Shown piece after piece: positions 42,134 to 51,829 of a DNA stretch of 64,000 bases. Position 1 is the first letter of the stretch. The number at the start of each line of letters is the position of its first letter. The stretch comes from Terrihalobacillus insolitus (GTDB taxonomy: Bacteria > Bacillota > Bacilli > Bacillales > Amphibacillaceae): NCBI RefSeq assembly GCF_028416575.1, contig NZ_JAMQKB010000010.1:53960-117959 (forward strand). Reading direction: 5' to 3'. A program made the translations under genes and the position numbers. Under the pieces are notes generated by a model. The model worked only from the letters and a program-made list of their open reading frames with translations, searched no databases and was not told the origin of the DNA.

Positions 42134-42321
42134 GTAGTAAAACTCCTTTTCAATCGTTGTTCAAACGATGCCTTCAAATATTCACTGATTCCTTAAAATT
42201 ATAGAGAAACGAATGAAAAAATCAAGTAATTTCCAAACGTTTATTTCTCTCTATTTTCCCCTATAATGATAAGAACATAATATTTTTTCGTATATTTTTT
42301 TCTTATTTAGGAGAGTTCCCG

Positions 42322-44400
42322 ATGTTAAAAACATTAAACAAGTATGGAAACATTAAAAATAAAGCCTTAAGGTGGACTGTCATTGGTACGATTTTGTTGG
42401 TGTTTATTAGTATTGTAGCAATGGTTAGTGTCCTAACAGTCAGTTATTTCCTTGGACCACCACCATTAAAAAATGACCAGAACACGATCTACTACAGCCA
42501 ATCAGGCAAGGTGATCGGGGAAGAGCATGGAATGGAAAATCGCTATTGGACCGACTTAGAGGACATCTCTCCTTCGCTCATTCAAGCAACTTTAACTACA
42601 GAGGATCGTGATTTTTATCAGCACTTCGGATTTGATTTTACCCGAATATTGTCTGCTGCATTTCAGGATTTAACAAGTATGTCCATGGTCCAAGGAGCAA
42701 GCACCATCACCCAGCAGTACGCCCGAAACCTTTATTTATCCCAGGAAAAAACGTGGACAAGAAAGTTTAAAGAAGCCATTTATACGATTCGACTGGAAAT
42801 GTTTTACGATAAAGACACAATTTTAGAAGGTTATTTAAATACGATTTACTATGGTCATGGCTCATATGGGATTGAGGCTGCTAGTCGATATTTTTTTAAC
42901 AAGTCTGCGAATGCATTAACATTAGCTGAATCTGCGCTATTGGCTGGTATTCCAAAAGGCCCATCCTATTACTCTCCATTCCGAGATTACGAAAATGCCA
43001 AAGAAAGACAAGCGCAAATATTAGCAGCCATGGAAGAACGCGGTCAAATTACGGAACAAGATAAATATTTGGCAACTCGTGAAAAACTTGCCCTCAGCAA
43101 ACAAAAGGAAAGAAAAAAAATTGCAGTCGCACCTTATTTCCAAGATGTGGTCCTAGAAGAATTGAAGAACATCTTAGATGAAGATATCGAAACAATAAGG
43201 TCGGGTGGTTACCAGGTCTACACTACTCTTAATCGCGATAAACAGCGCATACTCGAGCAACAAATCCAGAAAAAGATGAAGAGTAGTGCAACGATGCAAG
43301 TCGGCGCACTAGCTATGAACCCAAAAACAGGTGGTATTCTATCATTGGTGGGAGGACGCAATTATGAGAAGAGTCAGTTTAATCGAGTCGTACAGGCAAA
43401 GCGGATGCCCGGCTCCTCGTTCAAACCTTTTTTGTACTACGCAGCGTTAACTAGCGGTTATACGCCTACTACGACTTTAATGAGTAAACCGACTAATTTT
43501 AAACTAGCAAATGGTCAAGTTTATCAACCAAGTAACTACAACGGATACTATGCCTATGAGCCAATAACACTAGCACAAGCACTTGCTTTGTCAGATAACA
43601 TCTATGCGGTGAAAACGAACCTTTACTTAAGTCCGGACCGTCTTGTCAAAACAGCGAAGAAATTTGGCATTGATAGCAAACTACAGCCCGTTCCATCGCT
43701 CGCACTGGGAACTTCCTCCGTATCCGTGGAAGAGATGGTAACTGGATACAGTAGAATCGCCAATGGAGGGATTCCTGTAGATGCCTATACGATAGAAAAA
43801 ATAACCGATATTAAAGGGAATGTCATCTATGAAAAAGAACTTCCCGAGAAAGATCCTGTATTAGATCCAAAACAAACGTTCATTCTTAGCCAACTAATGA
43901 CAGGGATGTTTGACGAATCTCTTAATGGATACATGCGCGTGACTGGAGCATCGATTGCCGATCAATTAACTAGGACATACGCTGGGAAATCAGGTACAAC
44001 CGACACGGATAGCTGGATGATCGGTTTTAGCCCCGATATTGTTACAGGAGTTTGGACTGGGTATGATCAGAATAAACCGATTGAAAAAACACAGGAGAAA
44101 CAATATGCAAAGGAGATATGGGCCGGATTTATGGAAGAGGCTCATGAGGGAATTCCAACTAAACAATTTAAAAAGCCTGATGGTGTTATTTCTGTGTTGA
44201 TCGATCCAAAAACAGGAGACCTTGCCACACGTAATTGTGAGCCGCAGCGCCTTATGTACTTTGTTGAAGGTACTCAACCAACATCCTACTGTACGGAACA
44301 AAAGCCGAAGGAGCAAGACAAAAGTAAAGAGGAGAACGCACCAAACAAGAGCAAAAAGAAAAAAGGATTCTGGGAGTTGTTGAAGGATATGCTCTCTTGA
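42322..44400 (+). CDS. pbpG: Class A penicillin-binding protein (PbpG/PBP2d-like)
   Basis: 692 residues. One N-terminal membrane helix, then a glycosyltransferase 51 domain (catalytic Glu in TTEDRDFYQHFG; QGASTITQQYARNLYL; RKFKEA). The transpeptidase domain carries SSFK (MPGSSFKPFLYYA), SDN (ALSDNIYAVK) and KSGT (YAGKSGTTD). Ends in a Lys-rich tail. B. subtilis PbpG works in spore peptidoglycan synthesis; location next to speE agrees. Confidence 0.95.
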   Translation: MLKTLNKYGNIKNKALRWTVIGTILLVFISIVAMVSVLTVSYFLGPPPLKNDQNTIYYSQSGKVIGEEHGMENRYWTDLEDISPSLIQATLTTEDRDFYQHFGFDFTRILSAAFQDLTSMSMVQGASTITQQYARNLYLSQEKTWTRKFKEAIYTIRLEMFYDKDTILEGYLNTIYYGHGSYGIEAASRYFFNKSANALTLAESALLAGIPKGPSYYSPFRDYENAKERQAQILAAMEERGQITEQDKYLATREKLALSKQKERKKIAVAPYFQDVVLEELKNILDEDIETIRSGGYQVYTTLNRDKQRILEQQIQKKMKSSATMQVGALAMNPKTGGILSLVGGRNYEKSQFNRVVQAKRMPGSSFKPFLYYAALTSGYTPTTTLMSKPTNFKLANGQVYQPSNYNGYYAYEPITLAQALALSDNIYAVKTNLYLSPDRLVKTAKKFGIDSKLQPVPSLALGTSSVSVEEMVTGYSRIANGGIPVDAYTIEKITDIKGNVIYEKELPEKDPVLDPKQTFILSQLMTGMFDESLNGYMRVTGASIADQLTRTYAGKSGTTDTDSWMIGFSPDIVTGVWTGYDQNKPIEKTQEKQYAKEIWAGFMEEAHEGIPTKQFKKPDGVISVLIDPKTGDLATRNCEPQRLMYFVEGTQPTSYCTEQKPKEQDKSKEENAPNKSKKKKGFWELLKDMLS

Positions 44401-44423
44401 CGACATATTGCTTGGGAGAAAAG

Positions 44424-44480
44424 AGGCGAACTCGCTTCAGCACGCTGAAACATCGGGGAATCAGGTAGGGTCTAATCCAC
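44424..44480 (+). repeat. Family C hairpin repeat, copy C3 (partial)
   Basis: GCGAACTCGCTTCAGC followed by GCTGAAACATCGGGGAATCAG, then decayed sequence. Lies just after pbpG. Confidence 0.65.
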
Positions 44481-44511
44481 TTAAAGATTAAAATTCCATG
44501 AATTAAGTAAG

Positions 44512-44543
44512 AAAAAGGCCGGATGCAAGAATCCGACCTTTTT
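44512..44543. terminator. Terminator downstream of pbpG
   Basis: AAAAAGGCCGGAT pairs with ATCCGACCTTTTT (one mismatch) around a six-base loop. Confidence 0.8.
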
Positions 44544-44656
44544 CTTTGTCCTAGTAAACATGTATAATCCATGTGTTTTCTATTGTACAAATTTCAAACG
44601 AAAACCTCAATTGTTTTAAGAAAAGTTCAAAATTCAGTCACAATTTGTTCAAATCT

Positions 44657-44745
44657 ACGTGTTCAAAAAGCCAGTAAATGAGTAACAAGCGTCGTGGGCA
44701 AGCTGATGCGTAGCCTTTCACTTGGTGACTTTTTGAACAACCTCA
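44657..44745 (-). repeat. Family A short derivative, copy A6
   Basis: 89 bp with both GTTCAAAAAG and GACTTTTTGAACAACCTC ends but a different, shortened interior. Its right end supplies two bases of the ywhD stop codon. Confidence 0.75.
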
Positions 44746-45261
44746 TAAAGCATTTTTTAACTCATCCGTCGAGTTTTCCCACAACTCTGGTCGAAACTCC
44801 TTCAGGAAATCCCTCAGTAGTTTTTTTGAATGATCATCCATATGGTCGACAATGATTTTTCCCTTCATCGATTTATCTAAATGTGTCACATGTTCTGGCA
44901 TCGATTTGTAGGCACGCTTTATCGGTCGATCTACACGAATTTCACTTCCTGCAACTCCAGCATAGTATGGACCCGATTCTTTTCGATCCACAGTTACCCA
45001 CACAATCCAGTATAGTTTACCATTCGGCACTGCATCTTTATCTGGTAAAAATTTAACACGTCGTTCCACTTCACTTCTGGCATGCATTGCTCCCATATCA
45101 ACAAATGCGCGATCTTCATTTGGATCAATGATAACAGGGGATACATTCTCTAAGCTGATAGAGCCTACCCCATACCCACCATGTCCATCTGTTGAATCAT
45201 CCTTCATGATCGTAAACGCATTATTTTTCTTTTTAGGGGATTGATCTTCACTCATGTTCAT
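44743..45261 (-). CDS. ywhD: YwhD family protein
   Basis: 172 residues, start behind AAGGAG. Matches YwhD by context (next to pbpG and ywhB) and by typical segments such as GGYGVGSISLENVSPVIID and FVDMGAMHARSEVERRVKFL. Function unknown; soluble, no membrane segment. The stop codon lies at the boundary of the A6 repeat. Confidence 0.88.
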   Translation of the reverse strand: MNMSEDQSPKKKNNAFTIMKDDSTDGHGGYGVGSISLENVSPVIIDPNEDRAFVDMGAMHARSEVERRVKFLPDKDAVPNGKLYWIVWVTVDRKESGPYYAGVAGSEIRVDRPIKRAYKSMPEHVTHLDKSMKGKIIVDHMDDHSKKLLRDFLKEFRPELWENSTDELKNAL

Positions 45262-45410
45262 GATTCTCCTTCCATGCTATGACTGTGTTAAATATTGTAG
45301 CATAATTCCATAACCGGTATCATCTTCTGTGGTTCGTGAACAATTGGACATTTGCTTGTATTCGTACTTACAACTTGTTTTTCGTTTCATGATCGGGAAT
45401 ACTAGTAGAG

Positions 45411-45455
45411 GAGGTTCAAAAAGTCATCAAATGATAGGCGGCGACTTTTTGAACT
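45411..45455. repeat. Family A minimal palindrome, copy A7
   Basis: GTTCAAAAAGTC and GACTTTTTGAAC, perfect 12-bp inverted repeats around about 19 bases. It is the smallest family A derivative and could fold as a hairpin ahead of ywhB. Confidence 0.75.
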
Positions 45456-45479
45456 GAAATAGTTGAGGAGGTTAAACGA

Positions 45480-45662
45480 ATGCCATATGTAACTGTTAAA
45501 ATGTTAGAAGGAAGAAACGATGATCAGAAAAAAGCTTTAGTAGAAAAAGTAACAGATGCTGTTGTAGAATCAACGGGAGCGTCAAAGGAAAAAGTCACCG
45601 TTTTCATTGAAGAAATGTCCAAAAATGACTACGGTGTTGCAGGAAAACGTCTAATTGATTGA
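45480..45662 (+). CDS. ywhB: 4-oxalocrotonate tautomerase family protein (YwhB)
   Basis: 60 residues; catalytic Pro becomes the first residue after Met removal (MPYVTVKMLEGR). The rest fits the tautomerase fold (DQKKALVEKVTDAVVE, then VTVFIEEMSKNDYGVAG). Acts on 2-hydroxymuconate-like compounds; physiological substrate unknown. GAGGAGG site upstream. Confidence 0.93.
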   Translation: MPYVTVKMLEGRNDDQKKALVEKVTDAVVESTGASKEKVTVFIEEMSKNDYGVAGKRLID

Positions 45663-45672
45663 CTGAAAACTA

Positions 45673-45723
45673 AAAAAGGAAGCGTAGCAGCCACTCAATG
45701 GAATGACGCCATGCTTCCTTTTT
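45673..45723. terminator. Terminator of ywhB
   Basis: AAAAAGGAAGC pairs with GCTTCCTTTTT with an inner imperfect stem; bidirectional. Confidence 0.75.
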
Positions 45724-45848
45724 CTTTTATAAGAGCCGGGCCTTAATTCCCATTGGAAGACTGCTGCTCTCTTATTTGATGCGTTTTCTTTATCTCTTTC
45801 CTGCATTGCTTGTTCGATAACCACCCATGCCCCTTGGAAGTCTCAGCT

Positions 45849-47141
45849 TCACCGCAGTATTTCAAAAATCCTTTTTTTTGCTTTACTACCACTTGGTAAT
45901 GCTTCCAAAAAATCGAGTGGAAAATAAAGCTTATTATCCGTTCTTTTTTTACCAGAAATGGATTCGACAATGTCTGACAATCTGGACAGCTCTCGTAATT
46001 CATTTTTTTTCGTCAATAAATGAATCGGCAGCCGTTCTTCCTCTTCACCTGGCCGATAAAAATCGTATGGCAAATCGGAGGAAGAATCAACAACCAGATA
46101 ATACGATGGATCGATCCCCACCTCTTGGAACAAAGAATACAACTCTTGCCACGCGACCATTTGTTGATTTGGATTAAACTCGATATACTTAAACAATTGT
46201 CGGTTAATGAAACGATTACACAAATCACTGAGGATCGGATCTTCTTCTTCCTTCCACATTTGGAAATAGTAAAGTACAACCGATTCGTCGAGATTCAAGT
46301 ATTCTTCTAATTGCACCTGTTCTGTAAAAAAGGATAAAAAATGGATCGGATTGAGTTTAAATGTGTAGTTGTTTTCAAATAAATATTTTGATCGGTGTAA
46401 AATTTTAGATAGAATGACCTCCGCACTTCGAGTAACAGGATGGAAATAAACCTGCCAATACATTTGATATCGGCTCATGATGTAATCCTCTACTGCATGC
46501 ATTCCAGTATCTTTTATTACTAATTGATCCTCTGTCGGACGCATGACCCGAAGAATCCGCTCCATATCAAAGTGTCCATAACTCACCCCTGTATAGTAGG
46601 CGTCACGCTGCAGGTAGTCCATTCGATCTGCGTCGATTTGGCTTGAGATTAAACTAATGACAAGCTTATCCTCATACGTTTTGTTGATCACGTCAGCTAC
46701 CTTTTGCGGGAAATTCTGTTCCACCCTTTGCAATATATGATGGACATGCGTATTCCCTAAAATTATCGCTCTTGTAAATGCTTCATGATCTAGTTTAAAA
46801 ACTTTTTCAAAGGAGTGAGAAAACGGCCCATGGCCAAGGTCATGAAGCAGTGCCGCACATAAGCAAAGCAATCGCTCCTCTTGATTCCAGAAGGGCTTCC
46901 CCTCAAAATTGGAAAGGATTCGACGGACGATTTCATACACTCCTAAAGAATGATTAAATCGACTGTGTTCGGCACCATGGAAGGTTACATAAGAGGTTCC
47001 GAGCTGTTTGATTCGCCTGAGTCTTTGAAATTCTGGTGTACCAATTAAATCCCATATTACTTGGTCTTTAACATGGATATATCGATGTACTGGATCCTTA
47101 AACACCTTTTCTTCACTTAATTGCTGGTCTTTATATGTCAT
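45849..47141 (-). CDS. ywfO: HD-domain phosphohydrolase (YwfO, SAMHD1/dGTPase-like)
   Basis: 430 residues. The HD motif lies in ALLHDLGHGPFSHSFE, with upstream His in GAEHSRFNHSLGVYE and Asp in SSQIDADRMDYLQRDAYYTG, the set found in dNTP triphosphohydrolases. Probably breaks down dNTPs. Stands alone between ywhB and lipL, with copy A5 of the repeat upstream. Confidence 0.9.
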   Translation of the reverse strand: MTYKDQQLSEEKVFKDPVHRYIHVKDQVIWDLIGTPEFQRLRRIKQLGTSYVTFHGAEHSRFNHSLGVYEIVRRILSNFEGKPFWNQEERLLCLCAALLHDLGHGPFSHSFEKVFKLDHEAFTRAIILGNTHVHHILQRVEQNFPQKVADVINKTYEDKLVISLISSQIDADRMDYLQRDAYYTGVSYGHFDMERILRVMRPTEDQLVIKDTGMHAVEDYIMSRYQMYWQVYFHPVTRSAEVILSKILHRSKYLFENNYTFKLNPIHFLSFFTEQVQLEEYLNLDESVVLYYFQMWKEEEDPILSDLCNRFINRQLFKYIEFNPNQQMVAWQELYSLFQEVGIDPSYYLVVDSSSDLPYDFYRPGEEEERLPIHLLTKKNELRELSRLSDIVESISGKKRTDNKLYFPLDFLEALPSGSKAKKRIFEILR

Positions 47142-47228
47142 TTTTTGACCATCCCGTTTCTATTCGATAGGTTTATTATATAATAGATAGGAGATAACAA
47201 AAAGTTTTTTATGCATATTTGTTAAAAT

Positions 47229-47443
47229 GCGTGTTCAAAAAGTCGGCAAATTAGAAGCAAGCAGGTCAAGGCGGCGCTGTTTTGAGTAACGTAGCGAAAG
47301 CTTGTTGCTTCGAAAGCATTACCTCGCACGAAGAAAAAGTGTTCTTCTTTTTCTAAGGATATGCTTTTAATACGTGAGTAACGGAAAAACAAGCCAACGA
47401 AGAGATGCGCCGCTTATCATTTGGTGACTTTTTGAACAACTTC
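47229..47443 (-). repeat. Family A MITE-like element, copy A5 (reverse)
   Basis: Reads as the reverse complement of A3: right end GCGTGTTCAAAAAGTCGGC first, left end GACTTTTTGAACAACTTC last, with the AGAAGAACAC block. Flanked by 5-bp TTAAA on both sides if one terminal base differs. Confidence 0.83.
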
Positions 47444-47471
47444 TTAAAATATAGTTAGGGTGTGCGTATTT

Positions 47472-48395
47472 GTGGATAAATGGAATCAATTTTTTAAACA
47501 TCATACATTTCGAATAATAGATCATACAACATCAAAGGTAGGAAGCGGGGATATGGATGTAATAGCAATTGATCGTCCCACCTCTCCTGCCAAACAAAAG
47601 GAAAGTACGGATCCTTTAAGCATCCCACCTGCCATGGAATCGTTTGCTATCGATGATGCACTCACGATTTCTGTTGGAGAAACGATTTCACCTCCAACTG
47701 CTCGGCTTTGGGTATATGAAAAAACCATTGTACTTGGTATTCCTGATGCAAGATTACCGTACATAGAGCGAGGGCTTTCATGGTTGAAAAAACAGGGATA
47801 TAGTGCAATCGTCCGAAACTCGGGTGGACTTGCTGTTTTATTAGATGCTGGTGTGTTAAATCTTTCGCTTGTTTTACCGGATGCAAAGCAAATCGATATC
47901 CATACTGGGTATGATGCAATGGTTTGGTTTATTAAGGAACTTTTTGCCGATATAACAAAGGAAATAGAGGTAGGTGAGGTCAGAGGATCATACTGCCCAG
48001 GGGATTATGACCTAAGCTTGAAAGGGCTAAAATTTGCCGGGATTTCGCAACGGAGGGTTAAAAATGGGAGTGCTGTCCAAATTTATTTGTGTGTAGACGG
48101 CAGTGGTTCTAGCAGGGCAGCACTCATTCGCGATTTCTATGCAGTTGGACTTGGTGATCAAATCGGAACCACTCGTTTTGAGTACCCTGAAGTTGTACCT
48201 GATACGATGGCGTCCTTATCCGAACTTCTAAGCACGGAAATAACAGTAGGAGAAGTAGTCGAACGGGTAAAAAAGTCCTTAGATAGGCTTTGTAACGGCA
48301 CATACACACAGGATGAATTAATCGAGGAAGAACTGGCATGGTATCAAAAGCGCTATGCTTTGATGGTGGAAAGGAATGAGAAAATACTTGGATAA
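47472..48395 (+). CDS. lipL: Octanoyl-[GcvH]:protein N-octanoyltransferase
   Basis: Moves octanoyl groups from GcvH to E2 subunits in lipoate synthesis. About 307 residues from the GTG at 47472 (AGGGTG upstream). LipL motifs: IVRNSGGLAVLLDAGVLNLS, the catalytic Cys in GSYCPGDYDLS, KFAGISQRRVKNGSAVQIYL. Compared with the form I remember from B. subtilis (about 281 residues), it has an extra Ser/Pro-rich segment near residues 25-55. Confidence 0.93.
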   Translation: MDKWNQFFKHHTFRIIDHTTSKVGSGDMDVIAIDRPTSPAKQKESTDPLSIPPAMESFAIDDALTISVGETISPPTARLWVYEKTIVLGIPDARLPYIERGLSWLKKQGYSAIVRNSGGLAVLLDAGVLNLSLVLPDAKQIDIHTGYDAMVWFIKELFADITKEIEVGEVRGSYCPGDYDLSLKGLKFAGISQRRVKNGSAVQIYLCVDGSGSSRAALIRDFYAVGLGDQIGTTRFEYPEVVPDTMASLSELLSTEITVGEVVERVKKSLDRLCNGTYTQDELIEEELAWYQKRYALMVERNEKILG

Positions 48396-48404
48396 AGTAG
48401 GAGG

Positions 48405-48505
48405 AGCGCTCGATTCGGACGGATGGCCAGATCCAGCTGGGAGCTGGGGTCGGGCGGGTGCTCGGACTGGTCGGGATGCTGCAAATTGGGATCCGGTCGG
48501 CTAGC
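48405..48505. other. GC-rich segment of unknown origin
   Basis: Between lipL and the pta terminator lies a segment with long G/C runs (GGGAGCTGGGGTCGGGCGGG) unlike the AT-rich flanks. No gene, hairpin or known repeat is evident. Confidence 0.5.
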
Positions 48506-48527
48506 AAATCAACAATTATTTGACTTT

Positions 48528-48556
48528 TCGGCGATCACCTCTTTTTCGGGTGATCG
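48528..48556. terminator. Terminator of pta
   Basis: Perfect stem GGCGATCACC / GGGTGATCGCC around TCTTTTTC. The T run is weak on the minus strand. Confidence 0.65.
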
Positions 48557-48573
48557 CCTGATTTAAGCCTTTC

Positions 48574-49557
48574 TTACTCTGAGCTTTCTAGTGATTGTGT
48601 TGCTGTGATGATTGCTAGTTTGTAAACATCTTCTGCACTGCAACCTCTTGATAGGTCGTTTACTGGCCGGTTTAATCCTTGTAAAACAGGACCAACTGCT
48701 TCAAAATTGCCGAGTCGTTGCGCGATTTTGTAGCCAATGTTCCCTGCCTCTAAACCTGGAAAAATGAATACGTTGGCATCACCCTTGATGTCTGAATCCG
48801 GTGCTTTCTTAGCTGCGACCGATGGGACAAAGGCTGCGTCAAACTGAAATTCGCCGTCTAAAACTAAACTCGGATTGTTTGCTCTGGCAATATTCACCGC
48901 TTCTGCCACTTTACTTGTCTCTTCCGATTTTGCTGAGCCTTTTGTTGAAAAACTTAGCATTGCAACGCGGGGATCTACATCAAACAGCGCTGCCGTATCA
49001 GCACTTGCAAGCGCAATTTCGGCAAGATCCTGACTATCTGGTGCTATGTTGATGGCACAGTCAGCAAAAACGTATTTTTCTTCTCCACGAATCATGATAA
49101 AAACGCCAGATGTCTTTTTTATTCCTTGTTTCGTCTTAATAATTTGCAGGGCAGGTCGAACTGTGTCTGCGGTTGAATGTGCAGCACCACTAACAAGGCC
49201 GTCTGCTTCACTTAAATAGACAAGCATCGTTCCAAAATAATTTTCATCCTGTAAAATACGGCGAGCATCCTCTTCGGTTACTTTTCCGTTTCTACGTTTA
49301 ACAAAGCTCTGAACCATTTTATCCATCTTATCATATCGAGTTGGATCAATAATTTCGACATTTTCCAGTTCTGTTTCCATTTCTTTAGCCTTCTGTGCTA
49401 TTTTATCCTTGTTTCCAATTAATACAGGTTTAAGTAATTCTTCTTCACCTAGTTTATTAGCTGCGGTTAAAATTCTTTCATCTAAACCTTCTGGAAATAC
49501 GATCCGCTTATTCTTATGAACAATTTTTTGTTTTAAATCAGAAAATAAATCACTCAT
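48574..49557 (-). CDS. pta: Phosphate acetyltransferase
   Basis: Interconverts acetyl-CoA and acetyl phosphate in overflow metabolism. 327 residues, the short Pta form. Conserved regions: RIVFPEGLDERIL, SGAAHSTADTVRPALQII, MLSFSTKGSAKS and FPGLEAGNIGYKIAQRL. Monocistronic, next to lipL and hemQ as in bacilli. Confidence 0.97.
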   Translation of the reverse strand: MSDLFSDLKQKIVHKNKRIVFPEGLDERILTAANKLGEEELLKPVLIGNKDKIAQKAKEMETELENVEIIDPTRYDKMDKMVQSFVKRRNGKVTEEDARRILQDENYFGTMLVYLSEADGLVSGAAHSTADTVRPALQIIKTKQGIKKTSGVFIMIRGEEKYVFADCAINIAPDSQDLAEIALASADTAALFDVDPRVAMLSFSTKGSAKSEETSKVAEAVNIARANNPSLVLDGEFQFDAAFVPSVAAKKAPDSDIKGDANVFIFPGLEAGNIGYKIAQRLGNFEAVGPVLQGLNRPVNDLSRGCSAEDVYKLAIITATQSLESSE

Positions 49558-49801
49558 TTTAACCCTCCTAGATAATATCCTGTTATATATGATACGATTT
49601 TTTGTGTATGATTAAAACTAATTCGTTTTTACCGAGATTGCACCATCTTTATGTATGCATGATTAAACGAACAAAACCATATTTGTCAAAATCATGACAA
49701 TAATATAAGACTATAGCCGTCCGATGGGCTAACCGTGTTTATCATTCCCCAATTGTGTTATATTAAAATCAGTGTTAGAAAATGTAAAGGAGGCGTTCGC
49801 A

Positions 49802-50548
49802 ATGCCAGAAGCAGTCGAAACGATGGATGGTTGGTACTGTTTACATGATTTAAGAACAATTGATTGGACGTCATGGAAGCTTGCATCTAATGAAGAGCGT
49901 CAAGCAGCGATCAACGAATTACAACAGCTAGTGTCAAAATGGGAAGATGTAGAAAGTAGCAAAAATGGTAGTCATGCCTTGTACAGGATTACCGGCCAAA
50001 AGGCTGATATTATTTTCATGATCTTGCGTCCGACAATGGAGGAGCTACAAGAGGTCGAAACTGCGTTTAATAAGTCAACATTTGCTGCCTATACCGTTCC
50101 AGCATACTCTTATGTGTCTGTTGTCGAACTTTCAAAATATATGGCAAAGGGTGGCGAAGATCCTGAACAAAATCCAGAAATCCAAGCTAGATTAAAGCCT
50201 ACGTTGCCGAAATGGAACCATATTTGCTTTTACCCGATGGACAAGCGTCGTCAAGGCAATGATAACTGGTACATGCTGCCAAAGGACGACCGCTCGAAAC
50301 TGATGTATGAACATAGTAAGACAGGTCGTAAGTATGCCGGGAAAATTAGACAAATCATTACTGGGTCAATGGGATTTGATGACTGGGAATGGGGTGTCAC
50401 TCTTTTTGCACATGATGTATTAGAAATTAAAAAGCTTGTATATGAAATGCGATTTGATGAAGTAAGTGCGCGCTACGCTGAATTCGGCGCATTTTTCGTT
50501 GGGAACATTCTAAAAAAAGAAGAAATCCCTTCCTATCTGCAAATATAA
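49802..50548 (+). CDS. hemQ: Coproheme decarboxylase
   Basis: Last step of the coproporphyrin-dependent heme route: oxidative decarboxylation of coproheme III. 248 residues from the ATG at 49802, directly after AAAGGAGG. Chlorite dismutase-like fold with [12 protein letters not shown] at the start, the redox Tyr region [10 protein letters not shown], and the proximal His region [14 protein letters not shown]. Divergent from pta. Confidence 0.96.
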   Translation: MPEAVETMDGWYCLHDLRTIDWTSWKLASNEERQAAINELQQLVSKWEDVESSKNGSHALYRITGQKADIIFMILRPTMEELQEVETAFNKSTFAAYTVPAYSYVSVVELSKYMAKGGEDPEQNPEIQARLKPTLPKWNHICFYPMDKRRQGNDNWYMLPKDDRSKLMYEHSKTGRKYAGKIRQIITGSMGFDDWEWGVTLFAHDVLEIKKLVYEMRFDEVSARYAEFGAFFVGNILKKEEIPSYLQI

Positions 50549-50627
50549 CAAAGTGATATAGGCGAAACTTCACATTATTATCTATGCGGAGTTTGAAGCA
50601 ACCCCACAACAGAATTTGGATTAATGG

Positions 50628-50670
50628 AAAGCTTTCTTACTACATAAACATGTAGAGAGGAAGCTTTTTT
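50628..50670 (+). terminator. Terminator of hemQ
   Basis: GAAAGCTTTCT pairs with AGGAAGCTTTT, with an inner CTACAT/ATGTAG stem, followed by T7. Confidence 0.8.
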
Positions 50671-50828
50671 TATAGAGGTTGTATGTCGATAACGATCGAA
50701 TAGTTGTCTCTGACTGGTTTCAGCGCTAAAGCTATAGTGAGCCTCCCTCACTCGTACGATAAGTCAGTGATTCGGTGAAGGCGCGACGTCCTGTAGCAAC
50801 ATTGAATTACCTTGTTGTTCGGTAACTT

Positions 50829-51638
50829 CAGACCCAGAGGACACTATTTGGCACAAATTCAGGGTTTTGGTGGGTTCAGCGGACTGAGAGGACGCTATTT
50901 GGCAGAAAACCGTGGTTTTGACGGGGTTCACGGACTGAGAGGCCCTTAATTGGCGAAAAGCCAGCCGTAAATAGCCCTTTTCGAGCAAATAGCGGCCTGT
51001 GAGTCCGCTTAACCATGGAAATCATGCCGTTTACTCAAAATAAGGGCCTCTCAGTCCGCATCGAATTTTTAGCGGACTCAGAGGACGCTATTTGGCAGAA
51101 AACCATGGTTTTGGCGGGGTTCGCGGACTGAGAGGCCCTTAATTGCCGAAATGCCAGCCGTAAATAGCCCTTTTCGAGCAAATAGCGGCCTGTGAGTCCG
51201 CTTAACCATGGAAATCATGCCGTTTACTCAAAATAAGGGCCTCTGAGTCCGCATCGAATTTTTAGCGGACTCAGAGGACGCTATTTGGCAGAAAACCGTG
51301 GTTTTGGCGGGGTTCGCGGACTGAGAGGCCCTTAATTGCCGAAAAGCCAGCCGTAAATAGCCCATTTTGAGCAAATAGCGGCCTGTGAGTCCGCTTAACC
51401 GTAGACATCATGCCGTTTACTCAAAATAAGGGCCTCTGAGTCCGCATCGAATTTTTAGCGGACTCAGAGGACGCTATTTGGCAGAAAACCGTGGTTTTGA
51501 CGGGGTTCGCGGACTGAGAGGCCCTTAATTGCCGAAAAGCCAGCCGTAAATAGCCCTTTTCGAACAAATAGCGGCCTGTGAGTCCGCTTAACCATGGAAA
51601 TCATGCCGTTTACTCAAAATAAGGGCCTCTCAGTCCGC
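50829..51638. repeat. Family D array 2: ~193-bp units of paired 19-bp motifs
   Basis: Units start at about 50879, 51072, 51265 and 51458 (period 193). Per unit: GCGGACTCAGAGGACGCTA (forward), GCGGACTGAGAGGCCCTTA (forward), TAGCGGCCTGTGAGTCCGC (reverse), TAAGGGCCTCTCAGTCCGC (reverse; TCTGA in some). Site 2 pairs perfectly with site 4 in the best units, site 1 partly with site 3. The plan matches array 1, but the sequence between motifs is different. No gene inside. Confidence 0.9.
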
Positions 51639-51829
51639 ATGGATATCTAAATTTGAATTTTGTCATTCATTCACTTGGAGTTACCATCATCAAAAAAGCG
51701 ATCACAAAAATCCCTTGTGCTCGTGTCATCATTTGAGCGCCTTTTGCATATGGATAGTTATTAGAGAATGTATGCGTAAAGATATATGTTCTATTAATAT
51801 ACTTCTTGCTTCTAAAGGAAGGTGACTAG

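Noticed and set aside
45743..46003. 86-codon minus-strand frame overlapping the end of ywfO
   Set aside because: Mostly overlaps the HD-domain gene in another frame, with no ribosome site or homology that I can see.
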